Assembly: GCF_900699765.1 (NCBI RefSeq) | Contig: NZ_CAADHO010000003.1 | Span: 248,001 to 312,000, forward strand | Reading direction: 5' to 3' | Length of the DNA stretch: 64,000 nucleotides | Source of the DNA: Desulfoluna butyratoxydans | GTDB taxonomy: Bacteria; Desulfobacterota; Desulfobacteria; Desulfobacterales; Desulfolunaceae | In this document: in pieces, positions 16,453 through 25,535 of the stretch | Numbering within the stretch: the stretch's first letter is position 1 | Layout of the letters: each line of letters starts with the position of its first letter | The notes under the pieces: generated by a model | Database searches by the model: none | The model's input: the letters and a program-made list of their open reading frames with translations, nothing else | Told to the model about the DNA's origin: nothing | Made by a program: the position numbers and the translations under genes

Positions 16453-17625
16453 CTATTTGAAAACTTCCTCCACGTAGCCGTTGTTGATGCGGCTGCGGAA
16501 GACGGGTCGCTCGCAGGGGAAGGGCGGGCAGAAATCAAAATCAAAGGTGCACTCGCCCTTGCTCACGGTGGCCGGGGTGTTGAGGGCGGTATCTACCCAG
16601 ACGTCGCCGCCGAGGATGGCCCCCTTGGCCTGCAGCTCCCGCAGGTAGGCCCCCACCCCTTCGGTGACGTCCTCCACATAGGTTTTGGTGATGTTGCGGT
16701 CCACGGCCCAGAGGTGGGCTTTCTGGAGGCTTTCGTTGATCATGTCCGCCGTGCGCCGGACAGAGAGAAAGGCCCACTTGGGATCGCTTGAACAGGAGCG
16801 GTTGCCCCAGAGCCTGAAACCGTCTTCCTGAATGATGGTGGCCACCTCGTTTTCGTTGAGGTGGTTGGCCCGGCAATTGGCATCACCCATGGTGAAGTCA
16901 ACGGGCCGTGCCGTGCCGATGATGCCGGCCACGGTACGGTTGGACGGGCTGTGCCAGAAACCCCGCTCCGTGTCGGATTTGGCGAGAACACCCGCCACGC
17001 GCGCAGAGGCGGGCTCAATGACTTCGGCGCTTGTGGCCGTGTCCCACACCTTCACCCAGGGGTCCACCACATAGGACCGTGCCGATCCCATGGTTTCCCG
17101 GAACGTGATGGCATCGGCGTCCGTGGTGTTGGGGCCGTCCAGGATGACGCATCCCCGAAGCTGATCCGCCACGGCCACCAGCTCGGTGGCCGCCGCTGCC
17201 TCATGGGAAAACCCCGGCGCGCACAGGATTTTCGGCGTCACCTTGGCGATGCCCTGGGCACCCAAAAGGGCCTTGATGCCGGTATACTGGCCGGAGCCAG
17301 CATCCACCCCGCCGATGACGGCGGAAAGGGTGGCGGCTTCGTCAGCCCCTTCGGGTACGCGGATCACCACCACCATGGCGCCGCATTGGTCAAAGATGCC
17401 GTTCATGGCCGCAGGCAGGGTACCCTTGCCATCGCCCACGGTGTCCAGTTTGGCCGTCATGGTTTCATCGCCGGGGACAAGGACGGGTTTGTTTTCCGGG
17501 AAAACGGTGGCATCCGCATCCGGGGCCGTGCCCACCACCCCGATGACGGAGGATTTCACCGTCTGGATGGGGCGGGGGCCGGAGTCGATTTCAACAATTT
17601 CTACGCCGTGGAGAAAGCCGCTCAT
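16453..17625 (-). CDS. Tail sheath protein (gpFI-like)
   Basis: A 390-aa contractile sheath subunit from ATG 17625 with AAAGGAG upstream. Characteristic segments are GVEIVEIDSGPRPIQTVKSS at the N-terminus, an internal CVILDGPN, ASARVAGVLAKSDTERGFWH, and the C-terminal FRLWGNRSCSSDPKWAFLSV with a following SLQKAHLWAVDRN. Together with the tube gene it shows that the phage is a myovirus. Confidence 0.95.
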   Translation of the reverse strand: MSGFLHGVEIVEIDSGPRPIQTVKSSVIGVVGTAPDADATVFPENKPVLVPGDETMTAKLDTVGDGKGTLPAAMNGIFDQCGAMVVVIRVPEGADEAATLSAVIGGVDAGSGQYTGIKALLGAQGIAKVTPKILCAPGFSHEAAAATELVAVADQLRGCVILDGPNTTDADAITFRETMGSARSYVVDPWVKVWDTATSAEVIEPASARVAGVLAKSDTERGFWHSPSNRTVAGIIGTARPVDFTMGDANCRANHLNENEVATIIQEDGFRLWGNRSCSSDPKWAFLSVRRTADMINESLQKAHLWAVDRNITKTYVEDVTEGVGAYLRELQAKGAILGGDVWVDTALNTPATVSKGECTFDFDFCPPFPCERPVFRSRINNGYVEEVFK

Positions 17626-17682
17626 GGGTAGCTCCTTTTGGTTTGAGTTATTGGTGGGTATCGGTCCTCATGGCCCTGTCTG

Positions 17683-18237
17683 CTAAGGAGGCTTTACATG
17701 CCGCCAGCGGCCCCCGCTTTTCTCTTGAATGATATTCCAGGTGTAGGGCAGTGTTTTCCATGGCATCGGCCAGCGTTGACGGTTATCCAGCACATAATCC
17801 CCGCCAGCGATTCGGGCCACCAGCACCGCATGGATTCCACCAGTTTCCGTCTTTACCACTGCCAGGCGTCGGTCGGCTGGCGGCCAACCCTTACGGGCCA
17901 GAATGGCGTCGCAGGTGAGAGCGAAGTCTTCGCAATCTCCGCGATATGGAAAGCTGCTGTGCATGATTGTCCAGTAATCGCCTCCATATTGAACCTTGTC
18001 GTCCACCCACTGGAACCGTCCCCGGACGTCCAGATGTGTCGCCACCAGATCTGCCCACCGTTGTTCGGGCGAAAGTTTCGGCCAGGGGTGCCGCAGGAAG
18101 GTTATCCATGCTTTAGGAGCATGTGCCTTGCCACCGGTGACTATAGGGGCTGAGGCCGGAGGCAGGGACGTGCAAGCCGAGAACAGGCAAACTATCCCGA
18201 GCCATACCCTTCCGCGCTTGGTAAAAGGGATATTCAT
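17683..18237 (-). CDS. LapG-like transglutaminase-type cysteine protease, predicted lipoprotein
   Basis: A 184-aa protein with an N-terminal signal (RVWLGIVCLFSAC) ending in a lipobox-like FSAC, Cys22. The BTLCP/DUF920 fold is recognisable by FQWVDDKVQYGGDYWTIMHS, the nucleophile in YRGDCEDFALT (C102), GGIHAVLV (H136) and YVLDNR (D151), giving a Cys-His-Asp triad. The DCED acidic pair matches the calcium site of LapG. LapG family members cleave surface adhesins or other periplasmic proteins. The gene follows the tailspike gene by three bases and is probably translationally coupled to it. It is unusual in a tail operon: either a virion-associated enzyme or a lysogenic factor remodelling the host surface. 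Confidence 0.8.
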   Translation of the reverse strand: MNIPFTKRGRVWLGIVCLFSACTSLPPASAPIVTGGKAHAPKAWITFLRHPWPKLSPEQRWADLVATHLDVRGRFQWVDDKVQYGGDYWTIMHSSFPYRGDCEDFALTCDAILARKGWPPADRRLAVVKTETGGIHAVLVARIAGGDYVLDNRQRWPMPWKTLPYTWNIIQEKSGGRWRHVKPP

Positions 18238-18240
18238 CTA

Positions 18241-20754
18241 TCAATAAGGCTTCGGGTAGTCGCTGTTATAGGTTGTGTAAGAGCGTTGTGTGTGGCCATG
18301 TTCTATGTATTTTGTAATACGGGGGTTGTCCGTTTGATCACCATCAAACAGCATAACATCAGCAATTGTTATACTCCCCGTTTCACCGGGGGCTAACCTG
18401 ATATCAATACGTTCCGATGTTATTGATGGGGACGTTACGAAGCTGTATTTAAAATACTCGCCATCCTCAGGGAGGTCTTGAAATACTTCCAGTGAAGTAC
18501 CAGAAATTGACGATTGCCCTATCCGTAGGGATTCCTTTGCTAAAGCATTCGTTTCGACTTTAAAGACTATCGTCATGTGCCTGGCCTCAGGAATTCCGGT
18601 AAGAGGGAGGTCGGCACTCCCATCAGCTCCAGTGATATAAATCCCTGTAGTATTGCTTCCACCACCGCCCGTGAAATGCCAATTTGAGTAATCATTGCCA
18701 TTGTCGCAATGCTGGACAAGGCCCATAACGCCACTGGCCCTTAGGTCACTCATCAGCTGGTTAAGATGTCTTCGCAACGCTGGTACATCATCAGCATCGC
18801 TCCCCATTGTGCTGGCCTTTTCTGTCAAGGTGATATTCCCGCCTATGGACTCCGGTTCCCAACCGATTAATCGCAACCCTCCGACTCTGGCGAAATTTGA
18901 GATAACAGTTTGCTCTACAATATTGATTGATGTGCCCGGTGACGGTAGAGCGTATAAATCTTTGGTTCCGGCAGCTCTCCCCCCCACAAATCGTGTCCAT
19001 ATATTTTCAAGCGTACAGTTGAATGGATGGGAGCTTCCAGGGTGAAGGAATGTAACCATATTGTCTCTGGGGTAATCTTCAGGAGAGATGTTATGGTAGT
19101 GAACGTTTTTGAATGTGACGTAGGGAGCCCCAATATATGCAAGGGCATTTACAGTCTCTAAGTGTATGCCGTTAAATTCTGTGGAATGTCCCCTGACGAG
19201 ACCGTCACTCTCAGTTCCAATGACAATAGCAAATATTGCTCGCCCATTATCCAGGCCCCCACTGACCCCCCTCGCAATAACATTCGTAATGAGTTGAGCT
19301 GAGCCTTGATAAAGGTAAAAAACATAATCAACGAAGGGTTCTGCGATAATTCGGTTTATTGTGCTGCCTTCGGTATGCTTTGTTTTGATACATCGATTCA
19401 CGGTTTCGAATTTTAAATTTTCAAAGGTCATTCCATCGGCATAATTAAAGTTTCCGTCTCCCGACATATCAATGCCATAAAACAAGTTTTTAAAGGCTAT
19501 ATGGCAAAAATCAGCCCTCGCCACATATCCATCCCCACCATTGATGGCTTTGATTCCAACTGTAATATTCGTTTCTCTGGAGAGGTTGTTTTTAAGACTG
19601 AAATCACGCAACCTGGCATAGTAGCTGGGCGATTCAATTTGAATCATTTCTAAAACGGTTGATGTCGTAATAGCTGTTCCCAGGTCCATATGATTTCTGT
19701 CAGCCCCCACACCTGAAAGCGTTACCGGTTGCTGATTCCCAGAAGAAATATAGATTGAGTTGTCGATATTGATAGAACCGGAGGTTAATTTAACATCACC
19801 ACCACCATGACGAACGCACATGGCAATAGCTGCGTTTATAGCCAAAGAGCTATCAACAGATGACCCGATTGGACCAAACCATTGGGGGTATATTTCTGTG
19901 AGAAAATTTGGCGCGAGATTGATAACCGTAGATGTATCAATCCAGTGGTATAATCCCGCGTGCAACGCTCCATTAATATTTAATGTTCCATTTTTAATAA
20001 TTACCCCAGGCCTGATCGTAACCGCTACTCCTGGCGGCGTATCAACTGTTTCTCCACCAAGATCGTACATACCCGTAGGAAGAACCATACGCCCACTTTT
20101 ACCAACCAAACCATCGCAGGTTTTTCGAAGGTTTCCCGCCTCATAGTTCATTCCAGACGTGATGCCGTGATTTAAAATGTTGGGGCCATTTGAGACATAC
20201 CAGCTCCCCTTCAAAACGCTTGCGTTTTCTGCGTCAATTACAAGGCCAAGGTCCTTTGCGATTTGAACTGCAGCCCACTCCCGGCTAGCAAAAATCAAAT
20301 CATCATTTAGCGTTGCATTCCACGCCATATCCGATGTGATGGCGAAGTTCATTCGTATCGGGAGACGTTTGGGGGCGTTCTGTGAGGGCATGGGTTTGTA
20401 GTTGGGGGGGCAGTTAGCCACGGCCACGAGAACACCTTTTGAAGAGATGCCACCAATTTCCCGTACGGTGATACCGCCGATCTCAGCAGGAATAACAGTC
20501 TCCACATGAAGTACCGGTGAAGTATCTGCATCACCCCTAACCTCGACTACGTTCACGGGGTAGGGGGCTCCCAGCTGATTGACCAACTCGGTCTGGGCCT
20601 CGTTGGGGATGACGTACTGGCCGCCACCGTCACCTATGACTATAGCAACGATATCCACGGGCTCTTTGGTTACTTTTGCATTGGCTTCAGCATGTTGCCC
20701 GGCCAGGGTAAGCAAACCACCATATTGTTGTTCCGTCAGGGGTACGTCAGGCAT
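18241..20754 (-). CDS. Tail fibre/tailspike with beta-helix domain
   Basis: An 837-aa protein from ATG 20754 (GGAGG seven bases upstream; start overlaps the gpI stop). Residues 1-150 are a phage tail-collar fibre domain (DUF3751/PF12571-like; VVAIVIGDGGGQ and EIGGITVREIGGISSKGVLV). From about residue 200 to 620 the sequence has right-handed beta-helix character with pectate-lyase-like repeats (GDVKLTSGSINIDNSIYISS and FCHIAFKNLFYGIDMSG). The C-terminus is a probable carbohydrate-binding sandwich with a trimerisation end. It likely binds or cleaves host surface glycan and sets host range. It is distinctly AT-richer than the flanking genes, consistent with exchange. No separate fibre-assembly chaperone follows. 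Confidence 0.85.
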   Translation of the reverse strand: MPDVPLTEQQYGGLLTLAGQHAEANAKVTKEPVDIVAIVIGDGGGQYVIPNEAQTELVNQLGAPYPVNVVEVRGDADTSPVLHVETVIPAEIGGITVREIGGISSKGVLVAVANCPPNYKPMPSQNAPKRLPIRMNFAITSDMAWNATLNDDLIFASREWAAVQIAKDLGLVIDAENASVLKGSWYVSNGPNILNHGITSGMNYEAGNLRKTCDGLVGKSGRMVLPTGMYDLGGETVDTPPGVAVTIRPGVIIKNGTLNINGALHAGLYHWIDTSTVINLAPNFLTEIYPQWFGPIGSSVDSSLAINAAIAMCVRHGGGDVKLTSGSINIDNSIYISSGNQQPVTLSGVGADRNHMDLGTAITTSTVLEMIQIESPSYYARLRDFSLKNNLSRETNITVGIKAINGGDGYVARADFCHIAFKNLFYGIDMSGDGNFNYADGMTFENLKFETVNRCIKTKHTEGSTINRIIAEPFVDYVFYLYQGSAQLITNVIARGVSGGLDNGRAIFAIVIGTESDGLVRGHSTEFNGIHLETVNALAYIGAPYVTFKNVHYHNISPEDYPRDNMVTFLHPGSSHPFNCTLENIWTRFVGGRAAGTKDLYALPSPGTSINIVEQTVISNFARVGGLRLIGWEPESIGGNITLTEKASTMGSDADDVPALRRHLNQLMSDLRASGVMGLVQHCDNGNDYSNWHFTGGGGSNTTGIYITGADGSADLPLTGIPEARHMTIVFKVETNALAKESLRIGQSSISGTSLEVFQDLPEDGEYFKYSFVTSPSITSERIDIRLAPGETGSITIADVMLFDGDQTDNPRITKYIEHGHTQRSYTTYNSDYPKPY

Positions 20755-21379
20755 CTGCATTCCTCCACGGTTGGATTTCGATGTATTCGCCGAGTTCAAC
20801 GGTTACAGTTCTTCGGACCGGTGGGGTGACCAGTACTTCAATCGGCGCCCAGGGAAGCACCTCCACGGTATCGCCGGTCTGGGCCGTTACAAGGTGGCGG
20901 TTCGCTTCGCTTACAAAAGTAGAAACGTCAATGGCGGCCAGCTGGCTCCGTGCGTTTTTCGTGGCGGCAATGGCCTGGCCCAGCTGGGCGTCCAGGGCCT
21001 CGTTCCACCCGGTGGTGGCACCGTTAACGTCCACGCGAAAGGACATGGGGGCAAGGCTGGGGTCTTCGAACCATTCCACCACCTTCAGGTCATCGCCACG
21101 GATGGCATGAACGGCCCGCTTCAGGGCATCGGCGGTGCCTTTTCTCTGCAGGATGTCCCGGTTTGCCTTGATGACATTTCGCTTGATCTGCTCCGGCCAG
21201 GAGGCGTCCCAGTGTTCCACGGACAGCGCCCAGGCAAGCCAGGGCAGGAGAGGGGCGGGGCAGCGGTCCGGGTCCCAGAGATCCCGAATGGGGATATCAA
21301 GGGCCGTGCGATCCATGGCCTGTTCCAGGATGCGGGGCAGGGGGCCTGCGGAGGAGGGCAGCAAGGTGGGGTTAGCCAC
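20747..21379 (-). CDS. Baseplate protein I (gpI-like)
   Basis: A 210-aa protein with the P2 gpI signature DLWDPDRCPAPLLPWLAWAL, then VEHWDASWPEQIKRNVI and RKGTADALKRAV. It forms part of the baseplate wedge and links the fibre to it. It starts at ATG 21379, overlapping gpJ by eight bases, and its stop overlaps the fibre start. Confidence 0.92.
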   Translation of the reverse strand: MANPTLLPSSAGPLPRILEQAMDRTALDIPIRDLWDPDRCPAPLLPWLAWALSVEHWDASWPEQIKRNVIKANRDILQRKGTADALKRAVHAIRGDDLKVVEWFEDPSLAPMSFRVDVNGATTGWNEALDAQLGQAIAATKNARSQLAAIDVSTFVSEANRHLVTAQTGDTVEVLPWAPIEVLVTPPVRRTVTVELGEYIEIQPWRNADA

Positions 21380-22373
21380 AACTCACCTCCACGCCGTCGC
21401 ACCAGGCAGCACCCCCCACGCCGGGGGCCAGGTCCTGGGTGGGGCTGGTAAGGGTTACGGCGATTACGCCGGGTTGATGGAGGGCCGCATAAACGGCGGA
21501 AAGGGGGAGCACCTCCTCCAGTTCGCTGTACTGTTCGGCCATGGCCCAGGCCGCTGCGATGGCGGCCTGTCTTACAGGCTCCGGGTCCGGTCCGGGCTTG
21601 AGGGTCAAGGTGGCCTCGATGGTGTAGTGAAGGATGGATGCCGCGCGCACCCTGGGCCGATCGGTCAGGGGGCGGATATCATCGGCTGACAGGGCGTCGC
21701 TTACATGGTCGATAAGGTCCTGGCTTGCCACGCCGCCCTCTTCGATGGACAGGACCGTGACGGCAACGTCACCGGGCATGGGGTTGGAAAGCCCGGCATC
21801 CCTTACCACGTCCAGTACGATGGAGTCGGCGGGAAGACCCGCTGCGGTCCGTTGCTCCGGGGTGAGCTCACGCCGGGCAAAGGCGGGGGCATCCACGGAG
21901 ACGTCCCGCACCCGGGCATCGGCAGAGCGGGCGTGATAGACGTAAGAGCCCGTGGGGCCTGCCGTGGTGATGGCCTGGCGGGCAAGCTGGATGCGGTAGC
22001 GGTAGGGGTCGTCTTGTTCCATGACGGCGGGCACGGGCGGGATGGCCGTCTCATCAGCCGGGGATAAGGTTAATCGTTCCACCCCTTCACCGGCCCCGAT
22101 GTGGTCCAGGTCCGCACCGGTGGCATAGGCGAGCATGCGGGCGCGGGCGGCGTCGTTGATGCGTGCGCGCAGGACCATTTCACGGTAGGCGGCCACCTCG
22201 CAAAGGATGGCGGCGGGTTCTGCCGGATAATCGATGGCGGCCACCAGATCGCCCCGCCCGGCGTTGGTACAGGCGGTGATGTAGTTGGATCGGATCTGCG
22301 TCAGCACGTCGTCAAAAGAAAGGGGCTCGATGACGTCGGGCGGGGCCAGGCTGGAGAGGTCGATTACCTTCAT
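21372..22373 (-). CDS. Baseplate assembly protein J (gpJ-like)
   Basis: A 333-aa Baseplate_J family member. It contains YPAEPAAILCEVAAYREMVL, ATGADLDHIGAGEGVERL and the SPGPTGSY-like GPTGSYVYHARSAD loop, and ends DLAPGVGGAAWCDGVEVSC. It starts at ATG 22373 overlapping the gpW stop as ATGA. Confidence 0.93.
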   Translation of the reverse strand: MKVIDLSSLAPPDVIEPLSFDDVLTQIRSNYITACTNAGRGDLVAAIDYPAEPAAILCEVAAYREMVLRARINDAARARMLAYATGADLDHIGAGEGVERLTLSPADETAIPPVPAVMEQDDPYRYRIQLARQAITTAGPTGSYVYHARSADARVRDVSVDAPAFARRELTPEQRTAAGLPADSIVLDVVRDAGLSNPMPGDVAVTVLSIEEGGVASQDLIDHVSDALSADDIRPLTDRPRVRAASILHYTIEATLTLKPGPDPEPVRQAAIAAAWAMAEQYSELEEVLPLSAVYAALHQPGVIAVTLTSPTQDLAPGVGGAAWCDGVEVSCG

Positions 22374-22705
22374 AACGCAATGCCCTCAAGGGTGATGGTT
22401 TCTCCATCGATCAGTCGGGTGAACTCCATATCCAGGCAGAGGCGGCCACCCACGCGGGAGGGGATAACCCGCTCCACGCGGATGCGGGGCTCCCATTTTT
22501 CCAGGGCAATGGCCGCATCGGCCACAATGTCCACGATGGTGGAGCGGTTCAAGGGGCGGTCCACATGCCGGGGCACGTCGGAACCGTAATCCCGGCGCAT
22601 GGTGCGGGTGCCCTTCCGGGTGGACAAGATATCGGCGATGCTTTGGCGCAGGTGCGCATCCCCTGTGATGCTCCTGCCGGTTGTGGCGTCCATGCCTGTG
22701 ATCAT
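22370..22705 (-). CDS. Baseplate protein W (gpW/gp25-like)
   Basis: A 111-aa GPW_gp25 family protein. It contains HLRQSIADILSTRKGTRTMR, then RDYGSDVP and a final ITLEGIAL. It is a lysozyme-like wedge protein of contractile injection devices. The start overlaps the preceding small gene as ATGA. Confidence 0.92.
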   Translation of the reverse strand: MITGMDATTGRSITGDAHLRQSIADILSTRKGTRTMRRDYGSDVPRHVDRPLNRSTIVDIVADAAIALEKWEPRIRVERVIPSRVGGRLCLDMEFTRLIDGETITLEGIAL

Positions 22706-22917
22706 GAGATGTTCCCCTGGTGCTCGCCGTCGGGTGCGCCGCTGGTGGTGGTCACCAGCGCGTCGGCTGTGATGGCGTCAATGATCCCCTGGGAGTCCGC
22801 CACCAGGTATTCCTGGATTTTTGCCGCCACGGCTGCCGGGTCGTCGGTTTGCAGGGGGGCCACGGCATCCCGGCGGGCTTTACGTTTGGCGGCCATGCTT
22901 TCGGCTGTAAGTGGCAT
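22702..22917 (-). CDS. Small helical phage protein of unknown function
   Basis: A 71-aa protein from ATG 22917 with AAGGAA about ten bases upstream. It is Ala/Asp-rich and helical (ESMAAKRKARRDAVAPLQTD, then DPAAVAAKIQEYLVADSQGI). Its stop overlaps the gpW start, so it belongs to the baseplate block between V and W. The function is unknown; the basic first helix is the only notable feature. Confidence 0.65.
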   Translation of the reverse strand: MPLTAESMAAKRKARRDAVAPLQTDDPAAVAAKIQEYLVADSQGIIDAITADALVTTTSGAPDGEHQGNIS

Positions 22918-22931
22918 CGGGACTGGTTCCT

Positions 22932-23504
22932 TTATTTGCTGGACCGCACCGTGGCGGAGATGTGCATGTGGGGTTGTCCGGTAAGGGGGCAGAGGCAATG
23001 GCCGTTGATGGCACCCTTCAGGCCCTCGCTGCCGTCTCCGCTGAGATCGATGCCGCCGCTTGCCTTTACGGTGGCCTTGCCCTGGGAGGTGACGTCCACA
23101 TTGCCTTGTGCGGTGACATTTACCGGCCCTTTGATATCCAGGGTGAGGGTGTGGCTTGCCCTGTCGTATACAGAAAAGCTGCCGTCTCCGAATTGTCGCG
23201 TCACCTTGTCCAGGCTGGTTTCCGGCGCGGGGTGGGCCGCCTGGTTCAGGCCCCGCAGCACCACGCCCTGGTTCATGTCCCCAAAGGGAGAGAGGAGCAC
23301 AACCTGTTCCCCTTCGGACGGCGGGTCCCAGGTGGTGTCCACGCCTGCGGCCTGTTCCATCCAGGGGCGCCAGCCTGTGGTGAGGTCCCCCACGGCCACC
23401 TTTACGCGGGGCGGGCTCGTCTGCACGGCTGCCACGGTGCCCAGGCGGATGAAGCTTGCGAGCTGGCGCTTGATTTCGGCTATTTCGTAATGGAGGTCCG
23501 TCAT
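22932..23504 (-). CDS. Baseplate spike protein V (gpV-like)
   Basis: A 190-aa protein from ATG 23504, which overlaps the upstream stop as ATGA; a longer open frame upstream is not coding. It has an OB-fold N-terminus (LGTVAAVQTSPPRVKVAVGD and GEQVVLLSPFGDMNQGVVL) and a C-terminal beta-helical spike with DIKGPVNVTAQGNVDVTSQG-type repeats ending in HMHISATV, whose histidine pair could bind the tip metal. It pierces the host outer membrane at contraction. Confidence 0.92.
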   Translation of the reverse strand: MTDLHYEIAEIKRQLASFIRLGTVAAVQTSPPRVKVAVGDLTTGWRPWMEQAAGVDTTWDPPSEGEQVVLLSPFGDMNQGVVLRGLNQAAHPAPETSLDKVTRQFGDGSFSVYDRASHTLTLDIKGPVNVTAQGNVDVTSQGKATVKASGGIDLSGDGSEGLKGAINGHCLCPLTGQPHMHISATVRSSK

Positions 23505-24016
23505 CGTGTGGCCTCTTCGGCCCCGGTGCCGAAATCGGAAAAGATTCGCTCCGGTGGCTCCAGGTCGGGAAGGTCGGTCCAAAGCTCTTGACCCGTAGAG
23601 ATTCGGGCGGTGAATTCCAGGCCCCACTCGGCACGTGATTTGTGCTTGTCGTCGCCCAGGTCGCCGTACCCGCCCACAAACACCAGGGGAGACTCTAAGC
23701 CGGCAAACCGTTCCCCGAAGAGGGCAGGAATGGCAGCCACTGCCAGGGCCTCCACCTGCTTGCGCGCCACGGCCCGGGAACCGCCTTCCGGTTTCTTGGT
23801 GATGATGTGAATGACCGTGCGAAGCAACAGCCCCACGCGACCGTCTCCGGGATCGATGCCGGGGTGGATATCGACAATATTCACAAAGGCGGCGGGGAAG
23901 GCACCGTCCCCCTTCAGGTCGTGGGATTCGTCATAGTCCAGGACGTTGGCAAGCTCCGGCAGGGCCTCTTGAATTCTGGATTTGCATTCATCGCGATAGG
24001 CGTTGATATCAAACAT
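23501..24016 (-). CDS. Phage tail-completion-like protein (Mu gp37-type)
   Basis: A 171-aa protein from ATG 24016 with GGGAG seven bases upstream; a GTG at 24022 is less likely. It contains FPAAFVNIVDIHPGIDPGDG, then LLRTVIHIITKKPEGGSRAV, a layout like the Mu gp37/DUF1834 tail-terminator relatives. The context is between the GPZ-like protein and the spike. Family assignment is tentative. Confidence 0.55.
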   Translation of the reverse strand: MFDINAYRDECKSRIQEALPELANVLDYDESHDLKGDGAFPAAFVNIVDIHPGIDPGDGRVGLLLRTVIHIITKKPEGGSRAVARKQVEALAVAAIPALFGERFAGLESPLVFVGGYGDLGDDKHKSRAEWGLEFTARISTGQELWTDLPDLEPPERIFSDFGTGAEEATR

Positions 24017-24638
24017 GGCCACGCTCCCATTGGGTCATAAGGAAGTTGAGTTCCCGGTCCATGTTCTGGTTCATGCGCTCGTCGGCCCGCCGCTTGACCC
24101 ACAGCTCCACGTCTGGCCGTTTGAGCATGGTCCGGTAGCCGGGGCCGTAGAGCACCTTCAGCGGATACCGCTGATCCTCTTCCACACGGGCCATCACCTG
24201 GGGGGTGCCGAAGGTGGGGGACTGGCGGATAAAACCGCCCTTTACCAGGGTGCGGCCCGAATCCCGGCGGACCGTTACGGTGACGCCTTCACGGGTCACG
24301 GGTTTGCCGAAGTGCTCCGAGTTAGCCTTGATCCACTTGCCCCGTGCTGCGTAGCGGACAAGGGGGATGGAGATCTGCCCCTTTTCAAAGAGGGTGGCGG
24401 CAAGGCTTGTGGCCGTGGCTTTTTTGATCCAGAGCTTGTCCCGCAGGTCCTTGGCCGGGACCGCATACTCTTTGCGCACCATGTGCACGATATCGGTGCG
24501 CACGCCTTGAAGGGTGCGGTTTGCCGCCCGCGCGCCGATTTGTTTTGCCTTGCCGCCGAACAGTTCAATCTCGCCCAGCATGCGGTCTGTGACGCGCTGG
24601 ATCTCGTACTTGTAAAAGTTGACGATTCCTTCCGGCAT
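24009..24638 (-). CDS. Minor tail protein Z-like (GPZ family)
   Basis: A 209-aa basic protein from ATG 24638, which overlaps the upstream TAA as TAATG; GAGGG lies upstream. AANRTLQGVRTDIVHMVRKE, YAVPAKDLRDKLWIKKA and the conserved RGKWIKANSEHFGKP match the lambda gpZ type. It joins the tail to the head or completes the tail. Confidence 0.75.
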   Translation of the reverse strand: MPEGIVNFYKYEIQRVTDRMLGEIELFGGKAKQIGARAANRTLQGVRTDIVHMVRKEYAVPAKDLRDKLWIKKATATSLAATLFEKGQISIPLVRYAARGKWIKANSEHFGKPVTREGVTVTVRRDSGRTLVKGGFIRQSPTFGTPQVMARVEEDQRYPLKVLYGPGYRTMLKRPDVELWVKRRADERMNQNMDRELNFLMTQWERGHV

Positions 24639-24961
24639 TAGAGTTCCCTCCACATCTTCACTTCAAGGCGGGTGCGCAGCACCTTATCCTTTGTGCTGGA
24701 GACCACCCACTGGGAGCCGTGATGCTCCACCGTGGCGTTGGTGGTAATTCCCGACGCCGCTCCGGCCAGGTCCTCCACCAGAACGGTGACCGTCCGGGAT
24801 TCGCCCGTTACCTGGTAGGTCTTTTCGGCGTAGCGTTCGAAGATCCCGGTGCCTTCCCGCTTGATGATGGCGTCAAGGGAGACTCCGGCCAGGGTGGTGG
24901 CTTCGCCCCGGAGGGCCAGCACCTTTCGAAAGGCGGCGATATGCTGGGGGCTGGTGGTCAT
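24638..24961 (-). CDS. Putative head-tail joining protein
   Basis: A 107-aa protein from ATG 24961 overlapping the holin stop as ATGA. The N-terminal helix (QHIAAFRKVLALRGEATTLA) is followed by beta strands (SRTVTVLVEDLAGAASGI and GSQWVVSSTKDKV), similar to small neck/connector proteins found before GPZ genes. The assignment depends mainly on position. Confidence 0.55.
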   Translation of the reverse strand: MTTSPQHIAAFRKVLALRGEATTLAGVSLDAIIKREGTGIFERYAEKTYQVTGESRTVTVLVEDLAGAASGITTNATVEHHGSQWVVSSTKDKVLRTRLEVKMWREL

Positions 24962-25533
24962 GTCTTTGCCTTGTCCTCGTGCAACCGGTCGTTGCTTGCG
25001 GACCCGCCGAAGGCATATTCCAGAATCGTTTTCCGCTCATCACCGAAGCGCCCGAGACAGACACCGATAAGGGTGCCGATGGCCGCGCAGATGGTTGCAT
25101 CAATCCCCCAGATTTTTGCCGCCACCACCAGAAGGACATCGGCAAGCAACAGGGCCGGAATGATAAATGAGGTGAATTTAAACACCCAATCAATCAAGCG
25201 GTCCTGCATCTCCTTTCCGCCTTTGGTGTACATCTCGCGGGCGTCTGCCCGGTCGTCGGCCTCAAGGGCAAAGGTTGACTCGGCATGGCGGTTCCCTTCT
25301 TTGTACTTCTCAAGGGCCAGGCGTTTCAGCTCCACCCGTTCGTCGCTCTCAAGCTGATGAAGGGCCATCAGCTGTTCGCTGGTGAACTCCGGCGGGCCGT
25401 CGTGGCCGCCCAGGTTGATGCCCGTCTTCTCCTCGATCCAGGAGATGGCCTTGTCCCCCGCGCCATCCACGGCACCGGCCAGAAGAGAAAGCCCTTTCTT
25501 TGCCAACATGGCGGTGATGATCTCGATGGCCAT
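24958..25533 (-). CDS. Holin with C-terminal membrane segments
   Basis: A 191-aa protein from ATG 25533 with GAGG upstream. An N-terminal Ala/Gly/Leu-rich helix (IITAMLAKKGLSLLAGAVDG) and an acidic amphipathic middle precede two closely spaced membrane segments (FIIPALLLADVLLVVAAKIW and ATICAAIGTLIGVCLG) and the ending EYAFGGSASNDRL. This recalls the 3-TM GTA/phage holins (PF11351), whose C-terminus typically carries such a small-residue motif. It lies two bases after the endolysin gene, so the pair forms a lysis cassette. Confidence 0.75.
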   Translation of the reverse strand: MAIEIITAMLAKKGLSLLAGAVDGAGDKAISWIEEKTGINLGGHDGPPEFTSEQLMALHQLESDERVELKRLALEKYKEGNRHAESTFALEADDRADAREMYTKGGKEMQDRLIDWVFKFTSFIIPALLLADVLLVVAAKIWGIDATICAAIGTLIGVCLGRFGDERKTILEYAFGGSASNDRLHEDKAKT

Positions 25534-25535
25534 GG

